A stretch of 40,408 bases of DNA, from assembly GCA_945948515.1 (NCBI GenBank), contig CAMFBH010000018.1, positions 1 through 40,408 on the forward strand, written 5' to 3'. The DNA comes from an uncultured Clostridia bacterium (GTDB lineage: Bacteria; Bacillota; Clostridia; Oscillospirales; Acutalibacteraceae). Both the position numbers and the translations under genes were made by a program. Each line of letters opens with the position of its first letter. Positions within the stretch are counted from its first letter, which is position 1. The notes beneath the pieces are model-generated. The model had not been told where the DNA came from. It searched no databases and worked only from the letters and a program-made list of their open reading frames with translations. This document shows, piece by piece, positions 27,241 through 36,099 of this stretch.

Positions 27241-28098
27241 TCACTTTCCCAACAACAAATCATTGCAATTCATAATTGCATCAACATTATTCTGACTGTG
27301 TTCAATTTCTCTTGAAAAACGGCAAAACGCATCGGCAGGACTTTTATCCGTTACACAAATCTGAAAAGCCGCATTGGTACAGATATTTGCAAATTTAAGA
27401 GCCTGCTCCTCGGAATAATCTTCAAGCACACTTGCAAGGTAATACCTAAAAATAAAATAACGAAATACAGATTCGGTAAAGTTGTTTTCTGCCAAACAAT
27501 CACTATTAATCAGCTTCAACTTTTCATTCACAAAGCCTTCATCAAGCATTTCAAGATTTGAAAATAATTCTTTTACCTTATTTGGATTAATGGGCTTGAA
27601 AAAGTGAGAAGGAAATTTTAAAATTTCATTTCTCTTTTTTAAAGTTTTATAAAAGAGTTCAGCATCAATACTGTTTAACTTCGGCAACTCATTGCTTTCT
27701 TCTTCAAAAAGCTCGAAGCCGTTTTCAATTATTTTCTCAGCCGTTTCGGGACAGGATGCGCTCATTGAAATTTCCCTGTATGCTCCGTATTCCGTAATAA
27801 TTCGAGGAAAGAGTCTGCAAGTATTACAAAGCATTTCTTCACCGAAAGCACTTTGAATATCACACAGCATATTTTCATTTAAAAATATGCATCCGTTTTC
27901 GTTAGAATCAAAATAGCTGCACTCGCCGTCGTTAAGAATTGATGATTTAATTCTATCTGCAAGCTCTCCCGAAAGCGCCTTGTATTTACTTTCGGTTTTT
28001 TCATCAATAACAATCTGCCAGCCCTTACAGCAGCTTAAGGAGCATTTATCTGCAAGGCATTTGAAGCTTTTATAAAAGCTCGGAAAAACTGTTTTCAA
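27241..28098 (-). CDS. FliB-like lysine-N-methylase (Cys-rich) family protein
   Basis: A 285-residue cytosolic protein with the Cys-cluster pattern of the FliB/flagellin lysine-N-methylase family: FKCLADKCSLSCCKGWQI at residues 13-30, then GCIFLNENMLCDIQ and EEMLCNTCRLFPR. These cysteines likely bind an Fe-S cluster or zinc. FliB methylates flagellin lysines in Salmonella; here no flagellar gene is present. The gene is directly adjacent to the large glycosyltransferase gene (no gap) and next to a secreted protein rich in C-terminal lysines. That protein is an attractive hypothetical substrate. The family name is reasonably sure; the activity is not. Confidence 0.82.
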   Translation of the reverse strand: MKTVFPSFYKSFKCLADKCSLSCCKGWQIVIDEKTESKYKALSGELADRIKSSILNDGECSYFDSNENGCIFLNENMLCDIQSAFGEEMLCNTCRLFPRIITEYGAYREISMSASCPETAEKIIENGFELFEEESNELPKLNSIDAELFYKTLKKRNEILKFPSHFFKPINPNKVKELFSNLEMLDEGFVNEKLKLINSDCLAENNFTESVFRYFIFRYYLASVLEDYSEEQALKFANICTNAAFQICVTDKSPADAFCRFSREIEHSQNNVDAIMNCNDLLLGK

Positions 28099-30498
28099 TT
28101 ATTTTTTACCTAACAATAATTTTTTTAATCTACGCGGTATCAATGTGATTATTCTTCCTATTCTGAAGGAAATTGACCTGCGCATCTTTTTATTCTTCGT
28201 TTCAAGAGATTTAACCTTTTTCTGAAGCTCAGAGGTTTTCTTCTTTTCTTTTTTCAGCTTCTGATTTGCGCTCCAAATTTCTCCTCTGAGATCGCTCTTT
28301 TGCTTTTCAATTAAATCAATGCCTTTTTTGTAGTGGAAAAGCATTGAACTGATTATGCAATGAACCTCATCGTTTGAAAACGAGTCGCTTACATTTATGG
28401 AATCACTCTTTGAACATACGCGGTCAATAACATCCTTCCACATTTCTTCGAGATTTACATTTTTAAATTCATTAATGGACTCAAGCGCCTCTTCTGACAT
28501 TTTCTCACACAAATCTCTGTTCTTCCAAAGCTGTGCAAGAGCTTCGGCCGCCGCATCGGTATCTCCCTGTTCAACAGCGATATATCCTTTTTTATCCTTT
28601 AGTATTTGAAGATACGGCATATCGTAGGTAACAAGCGGAATTCCGTGCGACTTGCTTTCAATAAAAGTCATCGGAAACGCTTCGTAAGCCGAGGTTACAA
28701 GATGAACACGCGCATTAAGATAGTAGGTTTCAACATTCGGTGTAAAATCGTGAAGATGAAGATTATCTTGCAGATTTCTGTTATTAATTTCTTGAACGAG
28801 TCTGTTCCTTGATCCGGGGTCATACTCACTTCCGAGCATAATCATTTGAGCATCGGGACAAACCGAAACAAGCTTATCACAAATTTCAACAGCATCAAGA
28901 TACTGCTTTTGATTTGTATCAAATCTTCCGAGCCAGAAGATATAATCTCCAACAAATTTTTGGGGATAAAAGTTATCTATCGGATTTTGCATATATTCTG
29001 CGTTAACGCCGAGAAGACGGTCGTACTTTGCTTCAATTTCCGAAAGCACAAGAAGCTTATCTGCGAGGCTGTAATACTTGATATAATCTGCGGAATGAGG
29101 CGCCGCAACAGCCATATGCTGTGAAAACATTTCATGCTTCATAATCACAAACGGTATTCCGTGTGATTTAAACAAAAGCATATCGGAAAGTAAGAGTCGG
29201 CACGAAGCGGCATGATAAATCATTACATCAATATTGTATTTATTGAGTGCTTCCTCGATAGCCTGTCCCCTCTTTTTATAATTAGCAAAAGAAATTGTTA
29301 CGGCAGACGGTGTATGAACACGAATAACACTCTCGGGCAATTCATATTCCTTTTCGGGTGCAACGGAATCCGTAAAGAAAACTACCTCATATCCCATTTT
29401 AATATACATTGGTATAAGAAGTGAAAGAACTCTTTCTACACCGCCCTCAAAATAGCGGTGATAAAATATACCTATTCTTTTCGGATTGGATTTAACATCT
29501 GCTTCTATTGTTTTAGCACCGGCAACTTTTTTTGCAAGAAGAGGAAACTGAGAATTATTCTGCCTTGTGAGCATTGAAATAACATTCAGCGCTCCCCAGT
29601 GACGGCAAAGAATATCAAAGCCCGCAGCCGCATCTGAATTTGAAACAAATTCAAACCAGTTCCAAACACAGTCTCTCAATAAATAATCGAAAATATTGTT
29701 GCAGGTTTCCTCATACTCTTCAAAAATACCGTTTTTAACAAGATAATCCTTTATTGCACAGGCAGAATCGTGCTCATTGCAAAACGCTTCAATCAGCTCA
29801 AGAGAAACATTTGTTTTTCCTGTTCCGCCGGCACCGAGTCTGTAAATATAAAGCTCGTTTGAATCCTGTGCTCCGTAGTATTTTTTTGTGAGCGTAAGAA
29901 TTATGAAAAATACATACATATCCTCGGCTTTAATAAGAAATTCATCGCATACCTCGGAAAATGCTTTTCTGCAAATATCACCGTTATATATTTTATTCCA
30001 CAAATTCCAGCCGAACAGCCTTTTATCAAAGCAATCGGCAGGAAGATTATCGCTTTCAACAAATCCCTTAGGCGGCTTTTGAAAGGATTTCATAATATCA
30101 ATATGAGCTTTATTGGTTTCTCCGCCTATGATTTCAGTATTAAAATGCACAATATCGGCTTTTTTATCTTCAATAAGCTCATAAGCCTCCTTGCACGCAT
30201 CCTTTGCAAACAAATCGTCAGAGTCAAGGAACATTACATACTTGCCGGTTGAAGCAAGCACGCCGTCCTTTCTTGCTTTTGATGTTCCGACAGGCTTTCC
30301 TTCAACTATAAGCTTTATTCTTGAATCTTTTTCAGCCATATCTCTTATGATATTTACAGACTCATCCGAAGAATCATCATCAACACAAATAATTTCTATA
30401 TCATCAAGGCTTTGAGAAGCAAGACTGTTAATGCACTCTGCTATATATTTTTCGGAATTATGAACGGGTATTATTACAGATACCTTTGCTTTACTCAT
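28099..30498 (-). CDS. Bifunctional glycosyltransferase: GT2 domain plus GT4-like domain
   Basis: A 799-residue protein. Residues 5-240 form a GT2 (GT-A) domain with VSVIIPVHNSEKYI, VDDDSSDES, the metal-binding FLDSDD and the catalytic ED in IKAEDMYVFF. Residues about 345-690 form a second, GT-B (GT4-type) domain with YFEGGVERVLSLLIP, WLGRFDTNQKQ and the EAFPMTFIESKSHGIPLV motif. The C-terminus is a Lys-rich coiled coil ending in a basic amphipathic segment (SFRIGRIITLIPRRLKKLL) likely to touch the membrane. It probably builds a surface glycan, adding two different sugars or two linkages. It lies in an operon with a second GT2 enzyme. Confidence 0.9.
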   Translation of the reverse strand: MSKAKVSVIIPVHNSEKYIAECINSLASQSLDDIEIICVDDDSSDESVNIIRDMAEKDSRIKLIVEGKPVGTSKARKDGVLASTGKYVMFLDSDDLFAKDACKEAYELIEDKKADIVHFNTEIIGGETNKAHIDIMKSFQKPPKGFVESDNLPADCFDKRLFGWNLWNKIYNGDICRKAFSEVCDEFLIKAEDMYVFFIILTLTKKYYGAQDSNELYIYRLGAGGTGKTNVSLELIEAFCNEHDSACAIKDYLVKNGIFEEYEETCNNIFDYLLRDCVWNWFEFVSNSDAAAGFDILCRHWGALNVISMLTRQNNSQFPLLAKKVAGAKTIEADVKSNPKRIGIFYHRYFEGGVERVLSLLIPMYIKMGYEVVFFTDSVAPEKEYELPESVIRVHTPSAVTISFANYKKRGQAIEEALNKYNIDVMIYHAASCRLLLSDMLLFKSHGIPFVIMKHEMFSQHMAVAAPHSADYIKYYSLADKLLVLSEIEAKYDRLLGVNAEYMQNPIDNFYPQKFVGDYIFWLGRFDTNQKQYLDAVEICDKLVSVCPDAQMIMLGSEYDPGSRNRLVQEINNRNLQDNLHLHDFTPNVETYYLNARVHLVTSAYEAFPMTFIESKSHGIPLVTYDMPYLQILKDKKGYIAVEQGDTDAAAEALAQLWKNRDLCEKMSEEALESINEFKNVNLEEMWKDVIDRVCSKSDSINVSDSFSNDEVHCIISSMLFHYKKGIDLIEKQKSDLRGEIWSANQKLKKEKKKTSELQKKVKSLETKNKKMRRSISFRIGRIITLIPRRLKKLLLGKK

Positions 30499-30520
30499 TT
30501 ATATATCCTCCGTTTTTTCA

Positions 30521-31675
30521 TTACTTCTTATGCAGCTTAGTGTTCAAATTTGAATACTGCTCTCTTTGGAAAATCCATTCTCTTCTGTGTTCGATTTCAC
30601 ATTGCTCATGATACTGCTTATAATCAGAGAGTTCTTTATTTAATGTTTGAATTTCATTTTGAAGCTTATTAATATATGATTCGTGCTCTTTCCTTTGACC
30701 TTCAAGAAAGGAAATATAACTAAGCCGGTCATTAAATTCCGTTGCGATATAATTAACCGTTTGTTCGCTTCCCCAATAGCTTTCGAGCAAGCAAAACGCT
30801 TTATGCCTATCCTCTTCCGGAATCGAATTGGTATAACACTCAAAGGTTTTGATAAACATGTTTTTATCAAGAATATTCAAAGCGTTTTCGCATTTTTCAT
30901 ATTCATTGCTCTCTATTAAAAATGATTTCAACTCATTTGTTACTATTTTTTGACGACAGTATTTTTCAAATCTTTTTAAATTAATTTCAGTTGTTGCATA
31001 ATCTCCCGAGCCGATACGGTAATAATAAATGCCGCCTTGAGATTTTCGATAGGATTTTGCCTGCTTATAAACCAAGAAGCAAAGATAGGCATCGTCGCCG
31101 TACTCAATCCTTTCATTGGTTGTTTTGTCAATAATATTTCTGAGCAAATCTCCTCGAAAAAGGTTTGAGCATAAAACCCATGCAATTTTATTATTACAGT
31201 AGCACTCTTCAAGAAGCGCGTTTTCATCAATTTCGCTGTAAACGGGATTTACAAAGCTATCCATATCCGAAATAAATTTTTCATCAATATCATCTGTTTT
31301 CGAAAAAACCCTAAGCGTATAATGAACAACATCAGCTTGAGATTTAAGCGCTTCGGAGTAAACAGACTCTATTGTGTTTTCGGAAATATAATCGTCCGAA
31401 TCAACAAAGAGAATATAATCTCCCGAGGATTCCTTAATCGTTCTTTTACGAGCCTGAAGATTTCCTGAGTTTTCAGGCATTGAAAACACTTTTACTCTGC
31501 TGTCCTTTTCAGAATACTTTTCAAGTATTTCGAGCGAATTATCGGTTGAACAGTCATTAACGCATATCACTTCAATATCGCTGAACGACTGATTTAAAAC
31601 AGATTCCAGACATTCCGAAACATACTCTGCGGAATTATATACCGGAATTAAAACGGACACTTTAGGATTATTCAA
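30521..31675 (-). CDS. GT2 family glycosyltransferase with coiled-coil tail
   Basis: A 384-residue GT-A enzyme. Motifs in order are VSVLIPVYNSAEYV, VNDCSTDNS, LFVDSDDYIS and a catalytic ED-like region in YGDDAYLCF. The C-terminal 70 residues are a coiled coil with heptad-like Leu/Glu spacing. It resembles the GT2 half of the neighbouring 799-residue enzyme and may act before or after it in the same glycan pathway. It is 22 bases upstream of that gene and 20 bases downstream of the DUF1796 gene. It has no transmembrane segment; association with the membrane or partner proteins through the coiled coil is inferred. Confidence 0.9.
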   Translation of the reverse strand: MNNPKVSVLIPVYNSAEYVSECLESVLNQSFSDIEVICVNDCSTDNSLEILEKYSEKDSRVKVFSMPENSGNLQARKRTIKESSGDYILFVDSDDYISENTIESVYSEALKSQADVVHYTLRVFSKTDDIDEKFISDMDSFVNPVYSEIDENALLEECYCNNKIAWVLCSNLFRGDLLRNIIDKTTNERIEYGDDAYLCFLVYKQAKSYRKSQGGIYYYRIGSGDYATTEINLKRFEKYCRQKIVTNELKSFLIESNEYEKCENALNILDKNMFIKTFECYTNSIPEEDRHKAFCLLESYWGSEQTVNYIATEFNDRLSYISFLEGQRKEHESYINKLQNEIQTLNKELSDYKQYHEQCEIEHRREWIFQREQYSNLNTKLHKK

Positions 31676-31695
31676 AAAAATCCCCCCACAAATAA

Positions 31696-32547
31696 TTAAA
31701 CAAATTCTCTGATTACACGAACCCAGCCTTCGCGGTCTCCGCCCTCTTTAGTGTCGCAATCATTGGCGAATTCTTTTACGGTTCTGATTTTAATTCTGTC
31801 ACATTCCATTTTTAGAATTTCCTTAGAAAGACTTCTTTCCTCCATAACAACAAGGAGTGTAAATCTTCCTGATTTATACATAGACAGTAAAATTTTATAA
31901 ACCTCAAAAATAAAATCCGAATCTTCTGTTGGATTTGTTGCCGAAACCTTTAGAATGAAAAGAGTTTTTTTATCACTGTTAACAAGGTTGATAAATTTAT
32001 CATACAGATGCATTATTCTGCTTTTTGTGTCTGCAACGGCTTTTTGATAAAGCTCATCGCTGAATTCTCCCTTTTCATCAAGCAATTCTTCTCCGTGGTT
32101 TTTAAGATGAAATGAAATCCCGGAAGCACTGCATTTGAGCATTTTCGCGGGAGTTAATTCAATTTCTCCGCTTAAAAAGAGATTGGGATTATAAAATGTT
32201 TCGTAAAAGAGACTGCGTGAAAAGACATACGCCCATGAATAAGGATAGGAATGAAGAGACGCAATGTCATTGACGCCGTCAAGAGCATCAATAATCCTAA
32301 ATGAAACCTCACAGTTGTATCCGAGGCTTACAACTTCATCATAGGTGCAAAGAATTTTATCTGTTTTGCTTATTGCACTTTCTGCAACGGCTTTGCAATG
32401 CTCAAGCTCTTTTCTAAGCTTTTTAAGCTCGCGAACATTCTTTTTACTAAGCGTTTGATTGTTTTCAATCTTCTTATTAATTTTATTCAGCTTTGTTTCA
32501 AGTCTTGCCGAACTCAGTGGCAGATATCTTCTTAATTTTGAAAACAT
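31696..32547 (-). CDS. DUF1796-family putative cysteine peptidase with N-terminal coiled coil
   Basis: A 283-residue protein. Residues 1-70 are basic and coiled-coil-like, then a domain starts with VVSLGYNCEVSFRI, matching the DUF1796 papain-like family in which the Cys is proposed as catalytic. SYPYSWAYVF and a His in FHLKNHG follow, consistent with the family. It is the first gene of a five-gene operon behind a good promoter; AGGTG precedes the ATG. DUF1796 proteins often sit with glycosyltransferases in surface-polysaccharide loci, but their reaction is unknown. An acyl- or glycan-modifying role instead of proteolysis is possible. Confidence 0.75.
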   Translation of the reverse strand: MFSKLRRYLPLSSARLETKLNKINKKIENNQTLSKKNVRELKKLRKELEHCKAVAESAISKTDKILCTYDEVVSLGYNCEVSFRIIDALDGVNDIASLHSYPYSWAYVFSRSLFYETFYNPNLFLSGEIELTPAKMLKCSASGISFHLKNHGEELLDEKGEFSDELYQKAVADTKSRIMHLYDKFINLVNSDKKTLFILKVSATNPTEDSDFIFEVYKILLSMYKSGRFTLLVVMEERSLSKEILKMECDRIKIRTVKEFANDCDTKEGGDREGWVRVIREFV

Positions 32548-32581
32548 AATTTCACCTAAAACTTTACATTTTTATATATTT

Positions 32582-32610
32582 ATTATATAGAAAATTATGT
32601 AATTAATCAA
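32582..32610 (-). promoter_or_regulatory. Promoter of the DUF1796-glycosyltransferase operon
   Basis: On the minus strand, TTGATT (32610-32605), a 17-base spacer and a perfect TATAAT (32587-32582). It is 35 bases upstream of the DUF1796 start and just after the ispH-rpsA terminator. Confidence 0.75.
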
Positions 32611-32630
32611 CAATAAAATAAAATTATAAA

Positions 32631-32663
32631 CAAACAAAAAAATGCCGGGCAGAAAGCCCGGCA
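32631..32663 (-). terminator. Intrinsic terminator of the ABC-F to ispH-rpsA operon
   Basis: An 8-bp stem TGCCGGGC/GCCCGGCA (32643-32650 with 32656-32663) with a five-base loop, followed on the minus strand by TTTTTTTG. It lies 22 bases after the ispH-rpsA stop codon. Confidence 0.93.
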
Positions 32664-32684
32664 GGAAATTTATTTATTCTGTTA

Positions 32685-34796
32685 TTATTCAGCAGTTTCC
32701 TCAGCAGCAGGAGCTTCTTCGGAGGCTGTTTCTTCCTCTGCTGTTTCCTCAGCAGCGGTTTCTTCTTCAGCAGGTGCCTGCTCCTCTTCAGGGAGAAGAG
32801 CGCGGATTGAAAGAGAAATTCTCTTCTTGTCGAAGTCAATCTCTGTAATCTTTGCTTCAACTTCCTGACCGATTTCAAGAACATCTGAAGGAGTTTTGAT
32901 ATGTGTGTTTGCAATCTGGCTGATATGGATAAGTCCGTCAACACCGGGAATAATGTTTGCAAAAGCACCGAAAGATGCAAAATTAACTATCTTTGCTTTA
33001 ACTACACTGTCAACGGGATAATCTCTTTTAATAATCTCCCACGGATTATCTTCAACCTTCTTGAAGCCGAGAGAAATCTTCTTATTTTCACGGTCAAGCG
33101 ATTTAATTGTAACCTCAACGGAATCACCTACATTTACAACCTCGCTCGGATGCTTGATTCTGTTCCATGAAAGCTCGGAAATATGAATCATGCCATCTAC
33201 TCCGCCGATATCAACGAAAGCGCCGTAGCTTGTGAGTGATTTAACAACACCCTGAATTTTCTGACCTTCTTCAATAGAAGCCCAAACTTTTTCTTCCGCT
33301 TCTTTTCTTTCTGCGTTGAGAACAACCTTAATTGAGCCAACTGCACGGCGGCGGTCTTTATTAAGGTCAACAATTTTGAACTTAACGGTTGTTCCTTTGA
33401 GAATATCAAGAGAATCATTGCGTGAAACTCCAGTAAGGCTTGCAGGAATGAAAATCTGTGAACCCTTAGCAGCAGCTACAACACCGCCCTTGATAACTCT
33501 TACTACAACGCCTTCAAGAACCTCGTCTGCCTCTGCGGCAGCAACGATTTCTTCCCAGCCCTTTACGCTGTCGAAAAGCTTCTTAGAAAGTCTTTGAACG
33601 CCTTCCTCGTCATTAGTTTTCATAATAACGAGATCAAGCTCATCACCTACTGATACAACATCCTCGCATTTGTCAACAGGCTCTGCTGACAAATCGTCTA
33701 TTGATATTACGCCGGTCTGCTTTCTTCCGGGAACATCAACAAAAACTTCTGTTGGGGTGATTCTTACTACTGTGCCTTTAACTACTTTGCTGTTATCTTC
33801 TTTTGCATAAGAAGCATTAAGCAGTTCTTCAAAGGATGCCTCACCATCAGCAGATGCTTCGACAGCAGCCGTTTCGGCTTTATCAGCGGTTTCTGCTGTC
33901 TCAACAACTTCTTCAGTTAAGGCTGAAGTTGTTTCAACTTCCTTTTCATTTTTTACTTCGGACATGGTTTTGAGTACCTCCTTGATTATACCCGACGGAG
34001 TTGACGCTCCGGCGGTAACACCTACCTTACTGTAATTGCTGAAATCAATATTTTTCAGCTCTGCGGCAGTTTCAATCAGAAAGGTGTCGCAGTTTACAGC
34101 ACTCACATCCTTTAATTTGCAGGTGTTTGATGAATGACGACCTCCGATAACAACCATTGCATCGGAATTTTCGGAAAGCTCCGTTGCTTCAAGCTGTCTT
34201 TCAGATGTCGCATTGCATATTGTATCAAATATTTTGCAATTTGTACATACCTTTTTAATAATTTTCTGACACTTTTTCCACTCTTTTGTGCTGAAAGTTG
34301 TTTGAGAAACACAAATCAGGCTGCTTTTTTCGGATAAATTCTCATTTTTTGCGAGTTCGAGTAATTCTTTGTCGTTTTTGAAAACAAACGCTTCCCCTTT
34401 GCAATAGGACTTAATTCCGATAACCTCGGGATGATTTGCATCTCCCGCGATAAGCACTGTTGTGTTTTCATCATACGAGCTGACAATTTTATGGATTTTC
34501 AAAACAAACGGACAGGTTGCATTGCAATAAGGTATTCCTTTTTTTTCAAGTTCATCTATTATTTCTTTTGAAATACCGTGAGTTCTTATAACAATCTTAT
34601 ATCCATCGGGGGCATCATCAATGCTTTCGATTGTTTTAACTCCCCTGCTTTCCAGATCGTCAACAACCTGCTTATTATGAATAATCTGCCCGAGTGTACA
34701 AACCTTTTCTCCGCTGTTAACGAGAGAGTAAACCAAATTAATTGCACGGTCAACGCCAAAGCAAAAGCCCGCTGTTTCAGCAAGTGTTATCTGCAA
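32685..34796 (-). CDS. ispH-rpsA: IspH-ribosomal protein S1 fusion
   Basis: A 703-residue fusion known from many Clostridia. Residues 1 to about 275 are IspH, the [4Fe-4S] reductase that ends the MEP isoprenoid pathway, with cluster ligands in GFCFGV (C12), NATCPFV and TICNATSERQ. After an acidic linker, residues about 335-670 hold four S1 RNA-binding repeats (for example GIVKSL-like GVVKSLTSYGAFVDIGGVDG and ASFGAFANIIPGVDGLIH). The C-terminus is an Ala/Glu-rich acidic tail. The start is a TTG at 34796, overlapping plsC by 10 bases. A second possible start for the S1 half lies at 33965. Confidence 0.93.
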   Translation of the reverse strand: MQITLAETAGFCFGVDRAINLVYSLVNSGEKVCTLGQIIHNKQVVDDLESRGVKTIESIDDAPDGYKIVIRTHGISKEIIDELEKKGIPYCNATCPFVLKIHKIVSSYDENTTVLIAGDANHPEVIGIKSYCKGEAFVFKNDKELLELAKNENLSEKSSLICVSQTTFSTKEWKKCQKIIKKVCTNCKIFDTICNATSERQLEATELSENSDAMVVIGGRHSSNTCKLKDVSAVNCDTFLIETAAELKNIDFSNYSKVGVTAGASTPSGIIKEVLKTMSEVKNEKEVETTSALTEEVVETAETADKAETAAVEASADGEASFEELLNASYAKEDNSKVVKGTVVRITPTEVFVDVPGRKQTGVISIDDLSAEPVDKCEDVVSVGDELDLVIMKTNDEEGVQRLSKKLFDSVKGWEEIVAAAEADEVLEGVVVRVIKGGVVAAAKGSQIFIPASLTGVSRNDSLDILKGTTVKFKIVDLNKDRRRAVGSIKVVLNAERKEAEEKVWASIEEGQKIQGVVKSLTSYGAFVDIGGVDGMIHISELSWNRIKHPSEVVNVGDSVEVTIKSLDRENKKISLGFKKVEDNPWEIIKRDYPVDSVVKAKIVNFASFGAFANIIPGVDGLIHISQIANTHIKTPSDVLEIGQEVEAKITEIDFDKKRISLSIRALLPEEEQAPAEEETAAEETAEEETASEEAPAAEETAE
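33963..33983 (-). promoter_or_regulatory. Possible internal ribosome binding site and start for free S1
   Basis: Within ispH-rpsA, AAGGAGGT (33983-33976) precedes an in-frame ATG (33965-33963, codon 278) by 11 bases. It lies exactly in the linker between IspH and the S1 repeats. Starting here would give an S1-only protein of 426 residues. The spacing is long and the bases also encode an ordinary I-K-E-V stretch, so chance is possible. Confidence 0.45.
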
Positions 34797-35434
34797 TTTT
34801 TCTCAGCCTCCCAAAGAGCGAGTATTCTATCCATAACCATATTTGCAGCGACTCTTATTTCCCTCGGGGAATCGGTATTCATTCCGAGATCGCTGTTTTT
34901 TATAATTTCACCGTAGGAAACAACAACGCCCTTTCCCGCTTTGATAGGACCATTTGAATAAATTGCGACGGGAAGAACATCGGCGCCTGTAGCCTTTGCA
35001 ATAAGCGCAACCCCTGCTTTTGCTTTTTGAGGCACGCCGTCCTTATCCTTAACTCTTCTGCCCTCGGGACAGATTGCCATAACATGACCTTCCTCGATTA
35101 TTTTAATACCGTAATCAATAGCGGAGTTATCGTGCTTTCCTCTGCGTACGGGAAATCCATAGAGATGCTTTATTACCCAACCAACTATAGGATTTTTAAA
35201 CAATTCGGCTTTTGCCATAAAATGAAGAGCCGGCAGCTCTTTCGGGCTTGAAACAAATACAGGGTCAAATGCTGAAGTATGATTAATTGCAACTATGTAG
35301 TGATTATTCCCTTTGGGAATATTCTCAAGCCCTTTAAATTCAATTTTATAAATTCTTTTTAGTACAGGGCCGAGATATTTTTTTACAAAATCATAAAATT
35401 TATAATGCTTAACAACGCTGTAATCAAAATCCAT
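34787..35434 (-). CDS. plsC: 1-acyl-sn-glycerol-3-phosphate acyltransferase
   Basis: A 215-residue PlsC-family enzyme that acylates lysophosphatidic acid to phosphatidic acid at the cytoplasmic membrane. The catalytic HX4D is H52-T-S-A-F-D57, and the acceptor-binding motif ICPEGRR is about 70 residues later. The basic N-terminal region may be membrane-associated. The ATG overlaps the cmk stop codon (TGATG) and the gene end overlaps ispH, forming the cmk-plsC-ispH order conserved in Clostridia. Confidence 0.94.
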   Translation of the reverse strand: MDFDYSVVKHYKFYDFVKKYLGPVLKRIYKIEFKGLENIPKGNNHYIVAINHTSAFDPVFVSSPKELPALHFMAKAELFKNPIVGWVIKHLYGFPVRRGKHDNSAIDYGIKIIEEGHVMAICPEGRRVKDKDGVPQKAKAGVALIAKATGADVLPVAIYSNGPIKAGKGVVVSYGEIIKNSDLGMNTDSPREIRVAANMVMDRILALWEAEKNCR

Positions 35435-36099
35435 CAGTTCATTTTCTCCTTAATAATGTCCATAATATATTTTACTGACTCCTCGAGCGACATTTCACTC
35501 GTGTCTGCCATAACCGATTCATTGCAGGGCTTCAACGGAGCAATTTCACGGTGACTGTCCTGATAATCGCGCTTATTAACATCATCAAGAACCTCGTCAA
35601 AGGTTACATTTTCACCTTTTTCAATAAGCTCCTTATATCTTCTTTCCGCTCTTTTTTCGGGGCTGGCAAAAAGAAATATTTTTACATCTGCATTCGGCAG
35701 AACAACAGTTGCTATATCTCTTCCGTCCATTATAACATTATTGCTTTTTGCAATATTCCTTTGAAGCGAAAGAAGGAATTCTCTGACATACGGATATTTA
35801 CTTACATCGGAAGCGCCCATTGAAATTTCAGGTGTGCGAATTTTTGATGAAACATCCTCCCCGTCAAGATAAACCTTTTGAGCATCGTTTTCATGCTTAA
35901 GTTCTATTTTTACTCCTTCAAGAGAGGCTTTAACCTCGTTCTCGTTTTTCACATCGGCACCTTTTTGGATTGCATTAAGCGCAACCGTGCGATATAGCGC
36001 GCCTGTATCAACATAAATAAAGCCAAGCTCCTTAGCCGCCGCCTTTGCTATTGTTGATTTTCCTGCGCCGGCAGGTCCGTCTATTGCCACATTAATCAT
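35434..36099 (-). CDS. cmk: Cytidylate kinase
   Basis: A 221-residue CMP/dCMP kinase. The P-loop GPAGAGKST is at residues 8-16, the nucleotide-binding MDGRDIATVVLP is near the middle, and the lid and CMP contacts include RRYKEL and RDYQDSHREIAPL. It phosphorylates CMP and dCMP for nucleic acid and phospholipid synthesis. It overlaps the flavoprotein gene upstream by 8 bases and plsC downstream. Confidence 0.96.
   Translation of the reverse strand: MINVAIDGPAGAGKSTIAKAAAKELGFIYVDTGALYRTVALNAIQKGADVKNENEVKASLEGVKIELKHENDAQKVYLDGEDVSSKIRTPEISMGASDVSKYPYVREFLLSLQRNIAKSNNVIMDGRDIATVVLPNADVKIFLFASPEKRAERRYKELIEKGENVTFDEVLDDVNKRDYQDSHREIAPLKPCNESVMADTSEMSLEESVKYIMDIIKEKMN

Noticed and set aside
32624-32980. 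118-codon frame on the minus strand
   Set aside because: An out-of-frame shadow of the repetitive Glu/Ala-rich tail of the IspH-S1 gene, running across its terminator.
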